Origin: Pseudomonas beijingensis | Lineage (GTDB): Bacteria > Pseudomonadota > Gammaproteobacteria > Pseudomonadales > Pseudomonadaceae | Direction: 5' to 3' | Assembly (NCBI RefSeq): GCF_030687295.1 | Contig: NZ_CP117425.1 | Location: forward strand, 6,142,001-6,206,000 | Length of the DNA: 64,000 bases | Shown here: positions 30,906 through 39,440 of the stretch, one piece after another | Layout: each line of letters opens with the position of its first letter | Position numbering within the stretch: the first letter of the stretch is position 1 | The notes under the pieces: generated by a model | What the model was told of the DNA's origin: nothing | The model's input: the letters and a program-made list of their open reading frames with translations, nothing else | The model's database searches: none | Position numbers and translations under genes: made by a program

Positions 30906-31030
30906 GACGCAACCCGGGCATGCAAGGCAGGGAGATAGTCGGCAGATTAGGTGTAGCTGCCCGATCCCCCTATGGCAACGAGTGACAAATTAGTAGACAT
31001 TTAACGCCATGAATCTGGAGAAAAAAGCCC

Positions 31031-31699
31031 ATGAGCAAAAAAATTGCAGTGATCCTTTCCGGCTGTGGCGTGTATGACGGCGCCGAGATCCACGAAAGCG
31101 TGATCACCCTGCTGCGCCTCGATCAGCGCGGGGCGCAAGTCCAGTGCTTCGCCCCCAACATTGCCCAACTGCACGTGATCAATCACCTGACCGGCGAGGA
31201 AATGCCCGAGAGTCGCAACGTGTTGGTGGAATCGGCGCGGATCGCCCGGGGCAACGTGAAGGATTTGCGCGAAGCCAACGCCGAGGATTTCGACGCTCTG
31301 ATCGTACCCGGTGGTTTTGGCTCGGCGAAAAACCTCTCCAACTTTGCTGTCGAAGGCGCCGGTTGCACTGTCCAGCCTGAGGTCCTGGCCTTGACCGAGG
31401 CTTTTGCCGAAGCGGGTAAACCGGTCGGGCTGATCTGCATCTCACCGGCCCTGGCGGCAAAAATCTATGGCCCGGGGGTGACGTGCACCATCGGCAACGA
31501 CCCGGACACCGCGGCAGCCGTGGGCAAAATGGGCGGCACTCACGAAGAGTGCGCGGTAACCGACATCGTCGAAGACCGCGCGCGCAAACTGGTCAGCACC
31601 CCGGCCTACATGCTGGCACAGAACATCAGCGAAGCGGCTTCAGGCATCAACAAACTGGTGGACCGGGTGTTGGAGCTGACCCACGAGAACGACGCCTGA
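31031..31699 (+). CDS. elbB: Isoprenoid biosynthesis glyoxalase ElbB
   Basis: A 222-residue DJ-1/PfpI-superfamily protein. The opening KKIAVILSGCGVYDGAEIHE and the nucleophile-elbow cysteine in GLICISPAL are diagnostic of ElbB, with IVPGGFGSAKNL between them. E. coli ElbB has weak glyoxalase activity and was linked to isoprenoid synthesis, but its physiological role is not settled. GGAGAA precedes the ATG. It is followed by a palindromic repeat pair before the converging DUF188 gene. Confidence 0.94.
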   Translation: MSKKIAVILSGCGVYDGAEIHESVITLLRLDQRGAQVQCFAPNIAQLHVINHLTGEEMPESRNVLVESARIARGNVKDLREANAEDFDALIVPGGFGSAKNLSNFAVEGAGCTVQPEVLALTEAFAEAGKPVGLICISPALAAKIYGPGVTCTIGNDPDTAAAVGKMGGTHEECAVTDIVEDRARKLVSTPAYMLAQNISEAASGINKLVDRVLELTHENDA

Positions 31700-31716
31700 C
31701 CCCACCACCACTACCC

Positions 31717-31807
31717 CTGTGGGAGCGAGCTTGCTCGCGATGGCGTCAGTTCAGTTGCATGTGTATTGGCTGACACACCGTTATCGCGAGCAAGCTCGCT
31801 CCCGCAG
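31717..31807. repeat. Inverted pair of the TGTGGGAGCGAGC repeat
   Basis: Two opposed copies (31717-31742 and about 31782-31807), separated by about 40 bp, in the gap between the converging elbB and DUF188 genes. Confidence 0.85.
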
Positions 31808-31822
31808 GAGGTCGAGCCAGGC

Positions 31823-32278
31823 TTAAGCGATTCGGGTCAGGCGCGTCAGGATCCGATCCAGTGCATTGGCAAACCCCTGCTTGTCCCGCTCGCTATAGGC
31901 CGCCGGACCGCCGCCCACATGACCCTGCTCACGCAAATCGGTGAACAGGTTGCGCACCGCCAGCCGCTCGCCCATGTTCTGCGCATCGAACTCCTTGCCC
32001 CGCGGGTCCAGGGCGGCGACGCCCTTCTTCACCAACCGGTCGGCCAGGGGCACGTCGCTGCAGATCACTAGCTCACCCGGCACGGCGTGCTCTACCAGGT
32101 AATCGTCCGCCGCGTCAGGGCCGCTGGGCACCACGATCAATTTCACACAGGCCAGGGCCGGCTTGATCTGCGGTTGACCGGCCACCAGTACCACCTCGAA
32201 TCGGCGCTTCAGGGCGAACTTGACCACCAGTTCCTTCGCTGCCTTGGGGCAGGCGTCGGCGTCGATCCATACGCGCAT
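31823..32278 (-). CDS. YaiI/YqxD family protein (DUF188, NYN-like)
   Basis: A 151-residue cytosolic protein of the UPF0178 family. It begins MRVWIDADACPKAAKELVVK and contains DDYLVEHAVPGELVICSDVPLADRLVKKG, the acidic residues expected of a PIN-like nuclease fold. Function is not established experimentally. The ATG at 32278 has GAGGAAA upstream; the longer in-frame reading runs into a palindromic repeat and is rejected. Confidence 0.92.
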   Translation of the reverse strand: MRVWIDADACPKAAKELVVKFALKRRFEVVLVAGQPQIKPALACVKLIVVPSGPDAADDYLVEHAVPGELVICSDVPLADRLVKKGVAALDPRGKEFDAQNMGERLAVRNLFTDLREQGHVGGGPAAYSERDKQGFANALDRILTRLTRIA

Positions 32279-32310
32279 TGAGTGGTTTCCTCTAAATTGA
32301 AAAGAAAAGC

Positions 32311-32396
32311 ATCGCGGGCAAGCCTTGCTCCCACACAAGCCTTGCTCCCACAAGCCTTGCTCCCATAGTCTGTGGGAGCAAGGCTTGCTCGCGATT
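32311..32396. repeat. REP-type repeat with tandem arm fragments
   Basis: The left arm AAGCCTTGCTCCCACA is present three times in tandem (about 32329-32375) before the single right arm 32370-32396, an apparent local expansion of one arm of the palindrome. Confidence 0.8.
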
Positions 32397-32416
32397 ATGA
32401 GCGCAGCGAATGCTTT

Positions 32417-34317
32417 TCAGGAAACCTGGACCCGACGCTTCTCCGCCACCCAACTGCGCCCATACAACACCATGATCGCCAGGATCGCCACCACTTGAGC
32501 GGCCAGCGAATAGGCATCGGCATGAATGCCCAGCCAGTCGAAATCGAAGAACGCCACCGGGTGGGTGCCGAAGATCCCGGCCTCCTGCAACGCCTTCACG
32601 CCATGGCCGGCGAACACCACCGACAGTGCGCACAGCAACGCGGCGTTGATGCTGAAGAACAGCGCCAGCGGCAGTTTCGCCGAGCCACGCAGAATCACCC
32701 AGGCCAGCCCCACCAGCAACACCAGCGCCGTCGCGCCGCCGGCCAGCACGGCGTTATGCCCGGCAGGACCCGCTTGCAGCCACAGGGTCTCGTAGAACAG
32801 GATCACTTCGAACAGTTCGCGATAGACCGAGAAGAACGCCAGGATCGCAAAACCAAAACGACCACCGCCGCCCACCAGGCTGCTCTTGATGTAATCCTGC
32901 CAGGCCGCGGCGTGACGCCGGTCGTGCATCCACACCCCCCAGCCACAGCACCATCACACTGGCGAACAACGCCGTCGCGCCTTCGAGCAGCTCGCGCTGG
33001 GCGCCGCTGACATCGATCACATACGCCGCCAGGCCCCAGGTCGCCAAACCGGCCAGCAATGCCAGGCCCCAACCGACGTTGACGCTGCGCACCGCCGACT
33101 GCTGGCCGGTGTTGCGCAGGAACGCCAGGATCGCCGCCAGCAACCAGGATCGCTTCCAACCCTTCGCGCAGCAGAATCAGCAACCCGGAGATGTAGCTCA
33201 GCGACCAGCTCAAACCATCGCCGCCCAACAGGCCGGCGGACTCCTTCAACTTGGCCTTGGCCGCGTCCAGGCGCTGCTCGGCCTGCTCCACCGGCAAACC
33301 GTCCTGTAGCGACTGACGGTAGGCCATCAGGGCCTTTTCGGTGTCCTTGCGAACGTTGGCATCGACGTTGTCCAGCGAGCTTTCCACCAGCTCGAACCCT
33401 TCCAGGTAAGCCGCTACCGACAGGTCGTAGGCCTGGTCATGGCCACCGGCGCGATACGCCGCGATGCTTTTATCCAGGGTGGCGGCCGTGTAGTCGAGCA
33501 ACTGCGCCGGGCCACGTTGCACCTGCGGCGGCTGGGCGCGCTGGGCACGGAATGTCGCCGCCGCTGCGGGGCCTTGCGCGGCGAGGACTTCCGCAGGAGT
33601 CTGGCGCGCCAGGTCAGCGAGGTTGAAGACCTGTTCACTTTTGGCCGCGGCCGGGTCGGCGCTGAAGCTGGCGATGTAGGTCGCCAGGTCCCAGCGCTGA
33701 CGGTCGTCGAGCTGATCGGCGAACGCCGGCATGTCGGTGCCTTCGATGCCCATGCCGAGGGTGTTGTAGATCCCATAGAGACTCAGGCGATCCAGACGCT
33801 GGGCGTCGCGCAAGTTGGACGGCGGCGGCTCCAGGCCGACACCGGCAGGACCGTCGCCGGCGCCGTTGGCCCCGTGGCACACCGAACAATTCTGCGCATA
33901 CAACGGCGCGCCGCGGGCCGGGTCCGGGGTGATGACCGGTGCCTGGCTGACTTCATACGCCACCGCCAGCCTGGCCCCCAGTTGCCGCGCCAGGCGGGCG
34001 ACATCGCCGCCGTCCTGGCGCTGAGTGATCGCCGCGCGCAAGGTGCCGATGCCTTGGACCAGCTCAGCCTTTTCCGGCTTGGCCGGCAGGCCGGCGATCA
34101 GCCCTTCCAGCGCCTGGGTGAATTCCAGTTGCTCGCGGTATTCCGCATCGTCGATGACCTTGCCCATCTCGACCGTCGCCGGGTAATCCGCCCCAATGTA
34201 ATCCAACAAATGCAGCGCCTGGGGGGCACTCTCGACGGTATCGGCCAGCAGCGGAGTGCTGCTCAGCGCAAGCAATGGCAGTACAAGCCAGGCCAGGAAA
34301 CGGAACGGCGCAGTCAT
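32417..34317 (-). pseudogene. Cytochrome c/FTR1 family iron permease, two +1 frameshifts
   Basis: Reads as one roughly 630-residue protein only if two extra bases are removed. A signal peptide (LLPL-type, ending PLLA) is followed by a haem-binding domain with CSVCHGANGAGDG near residue 173, then an FTR1 permease with the first REXXE motif in LLREGLEAILV. The frame breaks at 33141-33144 (GTTG where GTG is expected). The second frame, AILAFLRNTGQQSAV to MVLWLG, breaks again at a run of six G on the coding strand (32935-32940). The third frame carries WMHDRRHAAAWQDYI and the second motif YRELFEVILFYETLW. Each break is one extra base. Either the iron uptake gene is dead or the consensus is wrong. 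Confidence 0.88.
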
Positions 34318-34629
34318 GAATGACTCTCGGTTGGTAATAAGAAGTAACACATTGTTCACTTCCAATGGCTTTGGCTCAAGGGCCGATGTGTTTGAGGGGC
34401 CGATTTTCATCGGATTTCATGCTTTGGAGGTGATGTCACAAAAACAGCATTTCAGAATTGAAAAGCCATTACATAGCCAAGCGCCATGTTTATAATCCCT
34501 CGCCTTCTTATCATTCGATGGCATAAAAGCTCCTCTTTTTATGAGGAACCGGCAGCGTCCCGACGCTTGTCCGTGGGATCGCTCCAGCCCGACCCGCACA
34601 CCCCGGCTGCTATCAGGGAAGAAATGTTC
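34318..34629. other. Gap between FTR1 permease and lipoprotein operon
   Basis: A 312-bp divergent gap. I see no clear Fur box, no strong terminator and no coding sequence of family character. AGGGAAG at its right edge is the ribosome site of the next gene. Confidence 0.5.
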
Positions 34630-36024
34630 ATGGCATCCCGTGCCGTTTTTTCGGTCGCCCTTGGCGCGATCACCTTGTTGTCCGGCTGCTCGGCCTTTCG
34701 CAACTACGACAGTGAATTGGCCCAGACCAACCAGCAACTGGCGTCCGGCAACGTCGACGGCGCGTTGACCCTGCTGGAAAAGAACAACTCCAGCCAAGAC
34801 AAAGACCTGCTGTATTACTTCGAGAAAGGTGAGCTGCTGCGTGCCAAGGGCGACTTGTCCGGCAGCCAGACAGCCTGGAACAGCGCCGACCAGCAGGTTG
34901 GCCAGTGGGAAGACGCGGTCAAGCTCGACTCGGCCAAGTACTTGGCCCAGTTCGGCAGTTTCCTGGTGAACGATAAAGTCCGCCGCTATGAAGGCTACGA
35001 TTACGAAAAGGTCATGCTGACCACGCAGATGGCCCTGAATCTGCTGGCGGTGAATGACTTCGACGGCGCGCGGACCCAGATCAAGAAGACCCACGAACGC
35101 GAAGCGGTGATCGCCGACCTGCGGGACAAGGAATACCTCAAGCGCGAGGAAGAAGCCGAGAAACAAGGGGTCAAGACCGAATACAAGGACCTCCAGGGTT
35201 ATCCGGTGGCCAGCCTCGACGCCCCGGAAGTGGTCAGCCTCAAGAACAGCTACCAGAGCGCGTTCAGCCATTACCTGGCCGGTTTCGTCTACGAAGCCCT
35301 GGGTGAAAAGGACCTGGCCGCACCGGGTTATCGCAAGGCCGCCGAACTGCGCCCCAACACTCCGTTGCTGGAGCAGGCCCTGCGCGACCTCGACAAACCC
35401 GCCGCCAAAAGCGATGACAGCGACATCCTGATCGTCGTGCAGAGCGGCCTGGCACCGTCCCGGGATTCGATCCGCATTCCCCTGCCCTTGCCGATCAGCG
35501 GCAACCTGGTGATCACGCCGTTGTCGTTCCCGCTGATCAAGCCCGACACCTCCACGGCCACCTTCGGCCAGATCGGTGTCGACGGCCGTCAGTTGGACCT
35601 GACCCAGCTCAATAGCACCACCGCCATGTCCCGCCGGGCCCTGCGCGACGACATGCCGGGCATCATCCTGCGCACCACCGTGCGCGCCGTCACCCGTGGC
35701 GTGGCGCAAAAGCAGATCAACGAAACCAACCCCCTGGCCGGCCTGGCCGTGGGTCTAACCTCGGCGGTACTCGAAGGCGCCGACACGCGGACCTGGCGCA
35801 CCCTGCCCGACTATACCCAGGTGGTGCGCCTGCGCCTGAAGAAAGGCGAGCACCAGGTCACCTTGCCAAGCGCGGTGGGCGGTTCGGTGGTCAAGGTCAC
35901 CGTCGACCAGCGCTACCAGGTCATCAGCCTGCGGGCGGTGGGCAACCAGGTGTTCGCCGGTGGCCTGGCGGCCCAGGTGATGCCAAGCGCCAACCCGACC
36001 GCCATTGCCCTCAAGCAACCTTAA
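34630..36024 (+). CDS. COG3014 family lipoprotein
   Basis: A 464-residue lipoprotein with lipobox LLSGC (Cys20). The N-terminal half (about 25-260) is helical with tetratricopeptide-like pairs (LAQTNQQLASGNVDGALTLLEKN, YLAGFVYEALGEKDLAAPGYRKA). The C-terminal half is beta-rich (IPLPLPISGNLVITPLSFPLI). It also contains a hydrophobic ETNPLAGLAVGLTSAVLEGAD segment. COG3014 genes sit next to YcfL/LpoB-like genes in several gamma-proteobacteria; function is unknown. The ATG at 34630 is preferred over 34624 because AGGGAAG is then about 9 nt away. First gene of a four-gene envelope operon. Confidence 0.85.
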   Translation: MASRAVFSVALGAITLLSGCSAFRNYDSELAQTNQQLASGNVDGALTLLEKNNSSQDKDLLYYFEKGELLRAKGDLSGSQTAWNSADQQVGQWEDAVKLDSAKYLAQFGSFLVNDKVRRYEGYDYEKVMLTTQMALNLLAVNDFDGARTQIKKTHEREAVIADLRDKEYLKREEEAEKQGVKTEYKDLQGYPVASLDAPEVVSLKNSYQSAFSHYLAGFVYEALGEKDLAAPGYRKAAELRPNTPLLEQALRDLDKPAAKSDDSDILIVVQSGLAPSRDSIRIPLPLPISGNLVITPLSFPLIKPDTSTATFGQIGVDGRQLDLTQLNSTTAMSRRALRDDMPGIILRTTVRAVTRGVAQKQINETNPLAGLAVGLTSAVLEGADTRTWRTLPDYTQVVRLRLKKGEHQVTLPSAVGGSVVKVTVDQRYQVISLRAVGNQVFAGGLAAQVMPSANPTAIALKQP

Positions 36025-36042
36025 GAACGGAGTCTTGTTCAC

Positions 36043-36414
36043 ATGCGTTTAAAACTGATCGCCGTCGGCGCCCTGGCCTTGCTGGCCGGTTGCGCCACCC
36101 CGCCGCCACCGGAGCCGGGCAGCGCCGCCAGCAAGGTCGTGGCGATGGGCAAGACCAAGAACATCGTGGTCGGCGCCATGCGCGTGGCCCGGGAAAACGG
36201 TTACCTGACCGTCAATGTCCAGTTGAGCAACACCAGCTACAACAACAAGACGATGTATTACCGCTTTGCCTGGCTGGGGCCGGAAGGCTTTCCAATCGCC
36301 GAGGAAGAAACCTGGAAAAGCCTGACGCTGTACGGCGAACAGACCAGCTTCCTGCCGGCCATCGCGCCCACACCCAAGGCCGTGGATTTCCGTTTGGAAA
36401 TCAATACCCCTTGA
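36043..36414 (+). CDS. YcfL family lipoprotein (DUF1425)
   Basis: A 123-residue small lipoprotein with lipobox LLAGC (Cys17), followed by a beta-sandwich domain: NIVVGAMRVARENGYLTVNVQLSN, then YYRFAWLGPEGFPIAEEETWKSL. E. coli YcfL lies directly before lpoB, as here. It starts 18 nt after COG3014, so the two are co-transcribed. The function is unknown; an outer-membrane location follows from the lipobox with no Asp at +2. Confidence 0.88.
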   Translation: MRLKLIAVGALALLAGCATPPPPEPGSAASKVVAMGKTKNIVVGAMRVARENGYLTVNVQLSNTSYNNKTMYYRFAWLGPEGFPIAEEETWKSLTLYGEQTSFLPAIAPTPKAVDFRLEINTP

Positions 36415-36430
36415 GACAGATGCACATTTC

Positions 36431-36526
36431 CTGTGGCGAGGGGATTTATCCCCGCTGGGCTGCGCAGCAGCCCCAATTTTAAGCGAGCGCTGCGCACTCG
36501 AACGGGGATAAATCCCCTCGCCACAG
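36431..36526. repeat. TGTGGCGAGGGG palindromic pair inside an operon
   Basis: Left copy 36431-36473 and inverted right copy to 36526, with degenerate inner arms. Unlike most copies here it lies between two co-directional genes of one apparent operon (ycfL and lpoB). Confidence 0.85.
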
Positions 36527-36556
36527 ACCTTTTATTCAGTTTTCGAGAGCACCCAC

Positions 36557-37144
36557 ATGTTCGTACGCATTTCCTCCCTCGCCCTCGCCGCCCTGCTGGT
36601 CAGCGGCTGTGCCAACAACTCGCCGGTCCTGGGCAACAAGAACATCAGCTACGGCGATACCAAGGCCGTGGAAACCGTGACCAACGAGTTCGGCTCCACC
36701 GACCTGCAAATGATCGCCGAGTCCATGACCCGCTCCCTGGCCCAGTCCGGCATCCTGCAGGGTCGCCCAGTGGTCCAGGTCTATGACGTGAAGAACAAGA
36801 CCAGCGAATACATCGACACCCGCGAAATCACCACCAGCATCAAGACCCAGCTGATGAAGACCGGCGCTGCCCGTTTCGCCAGCGACAACACCGCCATGGA
36901 CAGCCAGGTCGACCAGCTCAAGCTGCAGAACCAGAGCGGCCTGTACAAGAAAAGCACCGTGGCCAAGACCGGCAACATGATCGCTGCCAAGTACCGCCTT
37001 GAGGGCTCCATCAGCTCGATCGTCAAGCGCAGCAGCGACTACAAGGACGTCTTCTACAAATTCAGCCTGCAATTGATCGACGTCGAGAGCGGTCTGGCCG
37101 AGTGGATGGACGAAAAAGAAATCCGCAAGACCACGGAGCGCTAA
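36557..37144 (+). CDS. lpoB: LpoB-family penicillin-binding protein activator
   Basis: A 195-residue lipoprotein with lipobox LLVSGC (Cys18). The LpoB/CsgG-like domain includes LQMIAESMTRSLAQSG, RPVVQVYDVKNKTSEYIDTREITTSIKTQL, ANYRLEG-like AKYRLEGSISS and YKFSLQLIDVESGLAEW. In E. coli LpoB crosses the periplasm to switch on PBP1b; the long disordered linker of E. coli LpoB is almost absent here. P. aeruginosa uses LpoP for PBP1b, so this LpoB-like protein may serve another partner. It follows the palindromic repeat and leads into the CsgG-like gene by 3 nt. Confidence 0.88.
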   Translation: MFVRISSLALAALLVSGCANNSPVLGNKNISYGDTKAVETVTNEFGSTDLQMIAESMTRSLAQSGILQGRPVVQVYDVKNKTSEYIDTREITTSIKTQLMKTGAARFASDNTAMDSQVDQLKLQNQSGLYKKSTVAKTGNMIAAKYRLEGSISSIVKRSSDYKDVFYKFSLQLIDVESGLAEWMDEKEIRKTTER

Positions 37145-37147
37145 GCC

Positions 37148-37891
37148 ATGCGCACATGGATAGGCATCATGGCCCTGGCCTGCGCATTTGGCGCGCAGGC
37201 GGCCCCAAAAGTCGCGGTGACCGACCTTGCGTACCAGGAACGGGTGGAGGAGTACATCCACACCGTTTCGGCGCAGAGCAACTTCCAGGCGAACCCCTAC
37301 AGCGCCAGCGCTTCCTCGAGCTACGACGAGATGGAAGCCACCAGCAGCTACATCGAGCAGGGCGAACTGCGCAAGTTCACCGGCGACATCAAGGGCGAGA
37401 TCCTGCGCAGCGGGATGTTCCAGCTGACCCAGGGGACGCCCCACACGGCGGCGTCCAATGGCGACGTCTATGACGTGATCAAGCGCATCAAGGCCGGGAA
37501 CTTCAAGGGTGCCGACTACGTGCTGTTCGGCACGGTGTCGGACATCGACTTCACCCGCGACATCAACGAGCTGGCCAATACCGACAGCTACTCGGCCGTG
37601 CTGGCGCTGACCCTGGTGGCGGATTTCAGCCTGATCAACACCAAGACCTACGAAATCACCTCGGCCTTTACAGCCATGGGCGAAGGCCAGGACACCAAGT
37701 TGCTGAACCACCGGGACGTGCGCATCAGCCTCAACCGTCCACGGGTGGTGCGCGAAGTGTCCAAGGCCCTGGGGGAAGACGTGGCGCGGCAGCTAAGCGA
37801 ACAGCTTGGTGGCCCGAGCTACGAACAGCCCCGCGAACCGGTGCAGCGCAATAACCTGCCTCGGGATACGGCGCCGGTAATCCTGCGCTGA
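37148..37891 (+). CDS. Exported CsgG/LpoB-like protein
   Basis: A 247-residue periplasmic protein without a lipobox: signal MRTWIGIMALACAFGAQA, then PKVAVTDLAYQERVEEY. ELRKFTGDIKGEILRSGMF and ADYVLFGTVSDIDF resemble the CsgG/LpoB fold, and the C-terminal tail (from about 215) is Pro/Arg/Gln-rich and probably disordered. It starts 3 nt after the lpoB stop. Together with COG3014, YcfL and LpoB it forms a conserved-looking envelope cassette; I infer a shared cell-wall or assembly role but nothing shows it directly. Confidence 0.8.
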   Translation: MRTWIGIMALACAFGAQAAPKVAVTDLAYQERVEEYIHTVSAQSNFQANPYSASASSSYDEMEATSSYIEQGELRKFTGDIKGEILRSGMFQLTQGTPHTAASNGDVYDVIKRIKAGNFKGADYVLFGTVSDIDFTRDINELANTDSYSAVLALTLVADFSLINTKTYEITSAFTAMGEGQDTKLLNHRDVRISLNRPRVVREVSKALGEDVARQLSEQLGGPSYEQPREPVQRNNLPRDTAPVILR

Positions 37892-37925
37892 ATCACTGAG
37901 CGAATGCTCTGTGGCGCAGAGGTCT

Positions 37926-38073
37926 TGTGGGAGCAAGGCTATGTGGGAGCAAGGCTTGCCCGCGATGGAGCGACTCTATTTCTGAAAGACCTCATCGCCT
38001 CAATCGCGGGCAAGCCTTGCTCCCACAGTCTTGCTCCCACATAGCTTTGCTCCCACAAAAGCTCCCTCGCCAC
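37926..38073. repeat. Compound REP-type repeats between convergent genes
   Basis: Several fragments of TGTGGGAGCAAGGCT and its inverse, again with tandem duplication of arms (37926-37960 and about 38004-38057), plus a CTCCCTCGCCAC piece of the other family at 38062-38073. Confidence 0.8.
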
Positions 38074-38083
38074 GGGTTTTGCT

Positions 38084-38716
38084 TTATGCAGCGGCCTTTC
38101 TGATCGTCGCGAGCAAACCCGCCGCGCCAATGAACAGACCCGCGAAGGCACGGTTCATCCGCCGTTGCTGTTTCGGGGTGCGCAACAGGCGCAGGACTTT
38201 GGACGCCAACCCGGTGTAGCCGGCCATGACGATGAGATCGACGACGATCATGGTGACGCCCAGGATCAGGTATTGCTGGATCAACGGTGCATGGGGATTG
38301 ATGAACTGCGGCAACACCGCCAGCATGAACACCAGCGCCTTGGGGTTGCTGACGTTGACCAGAAAGCCGCGAAACACCAGTGCCAGGGGCTTGCCGATGG
38401 GCCGCGGGGCCGCGTCGTCAGTCATGTCACCGGGAATGGCTCGCCATTGTTTGACACCCAGGTAAACCAGGTAAGCCACGCCGAACCACTTGATCGCATA
38501 GAACGCGGTGGCCGACGCCGTGAGGATCGCGCCAACACCGGCGGCGACGATCACGATTTGCAACGCCAGGCCCAATTGCAGGCCCAAGGCGTTCCAGTAA
38601 CCGCGCCAGAAGCCGTATCGCAAGCCACTGGACATCGATGCAATGGCACCGGCACCTGGGGAAAGACTGATCACCCAACAGGCGGCAAAAAACGCCAGCC
38701 ATGTTTCCAGCAACAT
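38084..38716 (-). CDS. LysE/RhtB family amino-acid exporter
   Basis: A 210-residue inner-membrane exporter with about six hydrophobic segments. Signatures: WVISLSPGAGAIASMSSGLRYG near the N-terminus (the S-P-G-P-like motif) and NPKALVFMLAVLPQFI. The family expels amino acids such as homoserine, threonine or lysine; the substrate is not deducible. GAGGTG precedes the ATG at 38716. Stands alone on the minus strand. Confidence 0.92.
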   Translation of the reverse strand: MLLETWLAFFAACWVISLSPGAGAIASMSSGLRYGFWRGYWNALGLQLGLALQIVIVAAGVGAILTASATAFYAIKWFGVAYLVYLGVKQWRAIPGDMTDDAAPRPIGKPLALVFRGFLVNVSNPKALVFMLAVLPQFINPHAPLIQQYLILGVTMIVVDLIVMAGYTGLASKVLRLLRTPKQQRRMNRAFAGLFIGAAGLLATIRKAAA

Positions 38717-38815
38717 TGCACACCTCGGCTCGGATTCGTCGAAACGACTAAGCTAATGCGCCGTCACGTCGTTGACCACCGTTTTTTGCCCAAGTATCTA
38801 AGCCAATGTGAACAC

Positions 38816-38857
38816 CGTGGCGAGGGAGCTTGCTCCCGCCGGGCTGCGCAGCAGTCC
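38816..38857. repeat. Single copy of the GTGGCGAGGGAGCTTGCTCCC repeat
   Basis: A solitary element (GTGGCGAGGGAGCTTGCTCC then GCCGGGCTGCGCAGCA) ending 1 nt before the MscS stop codon. Its inner AGGGAGCTTGCTCCC is itself a hairpin. Confidence 0.75.
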
Positions 38858-38858
38858 T

Positions 38859-39440
38859 TTACTCGACGAGCCCACCCACCGGAAACGCTTCGCTGCCACG
38901 CCAGCGCCGCACCGAACGCTGGAAAAACAGGCTGTTGGGCACCTGCACCATGGCGCTGCCGGTGCCGAGTTCCTCGGGTTCGATCAGCGTGGTGTACAGC
39001 AGATTGATCGCCACCACGCGCCCCTTGATGCCGGGCTTGTCGGTGGTGTCCACCAGTTCGACCACATCGCCCAGGCGAAACGGTCCGACGGTGTAGATCA
39101 AAACGGCGCAGAACAGATTCGACAGCACGCTCCAGATGGCAAAGAACGCCACCGCCGCCACTGCGACGAAGCCCGACAGAGCCGTCCACAGCACTGTGGC
39201 CGAGACGCCCAGGCGTTCGAGCACCACCAGCACCGCAGTGCCCATGATCAGCCAGCGCAGCACGCCCCGCAGGATAATCACCAATTGCGGTGGGAGCGGG
39301 TAACGCTCGCCCAGGCCCGTGAGCGCACGCGCGACGAAGCGCTGCGAGACATAACCGGCCACCAGGATCAGCAGGATTTGCACACCGAGCCAGATCGGCT
39401 CGATCCATAGGACAGGGACAGGCAACGCCAACGCTTCCAT
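38859..39440 (-). CDS. Small mechanosensitive ion channel (MscS family)
   Basis: A 193-residue MscS-type channel. Three to four hydrophobic helices: IWLGVQILLILVAGYV, then LVIILRGVLRWLIMGTAVLVV, then the pore-lining ATVLWTALSGFVAVAAVAFFAIWSVL. A short beta-domain follows (FRLGDVVELVDTTDKPGIKGRV, then LIEPEELGTGSAMVQVPNSLFF). It is shorter than E. coli MscS (286) and lacks most of the C-terminal cage, like other small Pseudomonas members. The ATG at 39440 shares one base with the upstream ABC-F stop (TGATG), with GGAGG before it, so translation is coupled. Confidence 0.9.
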   Translation of the reverse strand: MEALALPVPVLWIEPIWLGVQILLILVAGYVSQRFVARALTGLGERYPLPPQLVIILRGVLRWLIMGTAVLVVLERLGVSATVLWTALSGFVAVAAVAFFAIWSVLSNLFCAVLIYTVGPFRLGDVVELVDTTDKPGIKGRVVAINLLYTTLIEPEELGTGSAMVQVPNSLFFQRSVRRWRGSEAFPVGGLVE

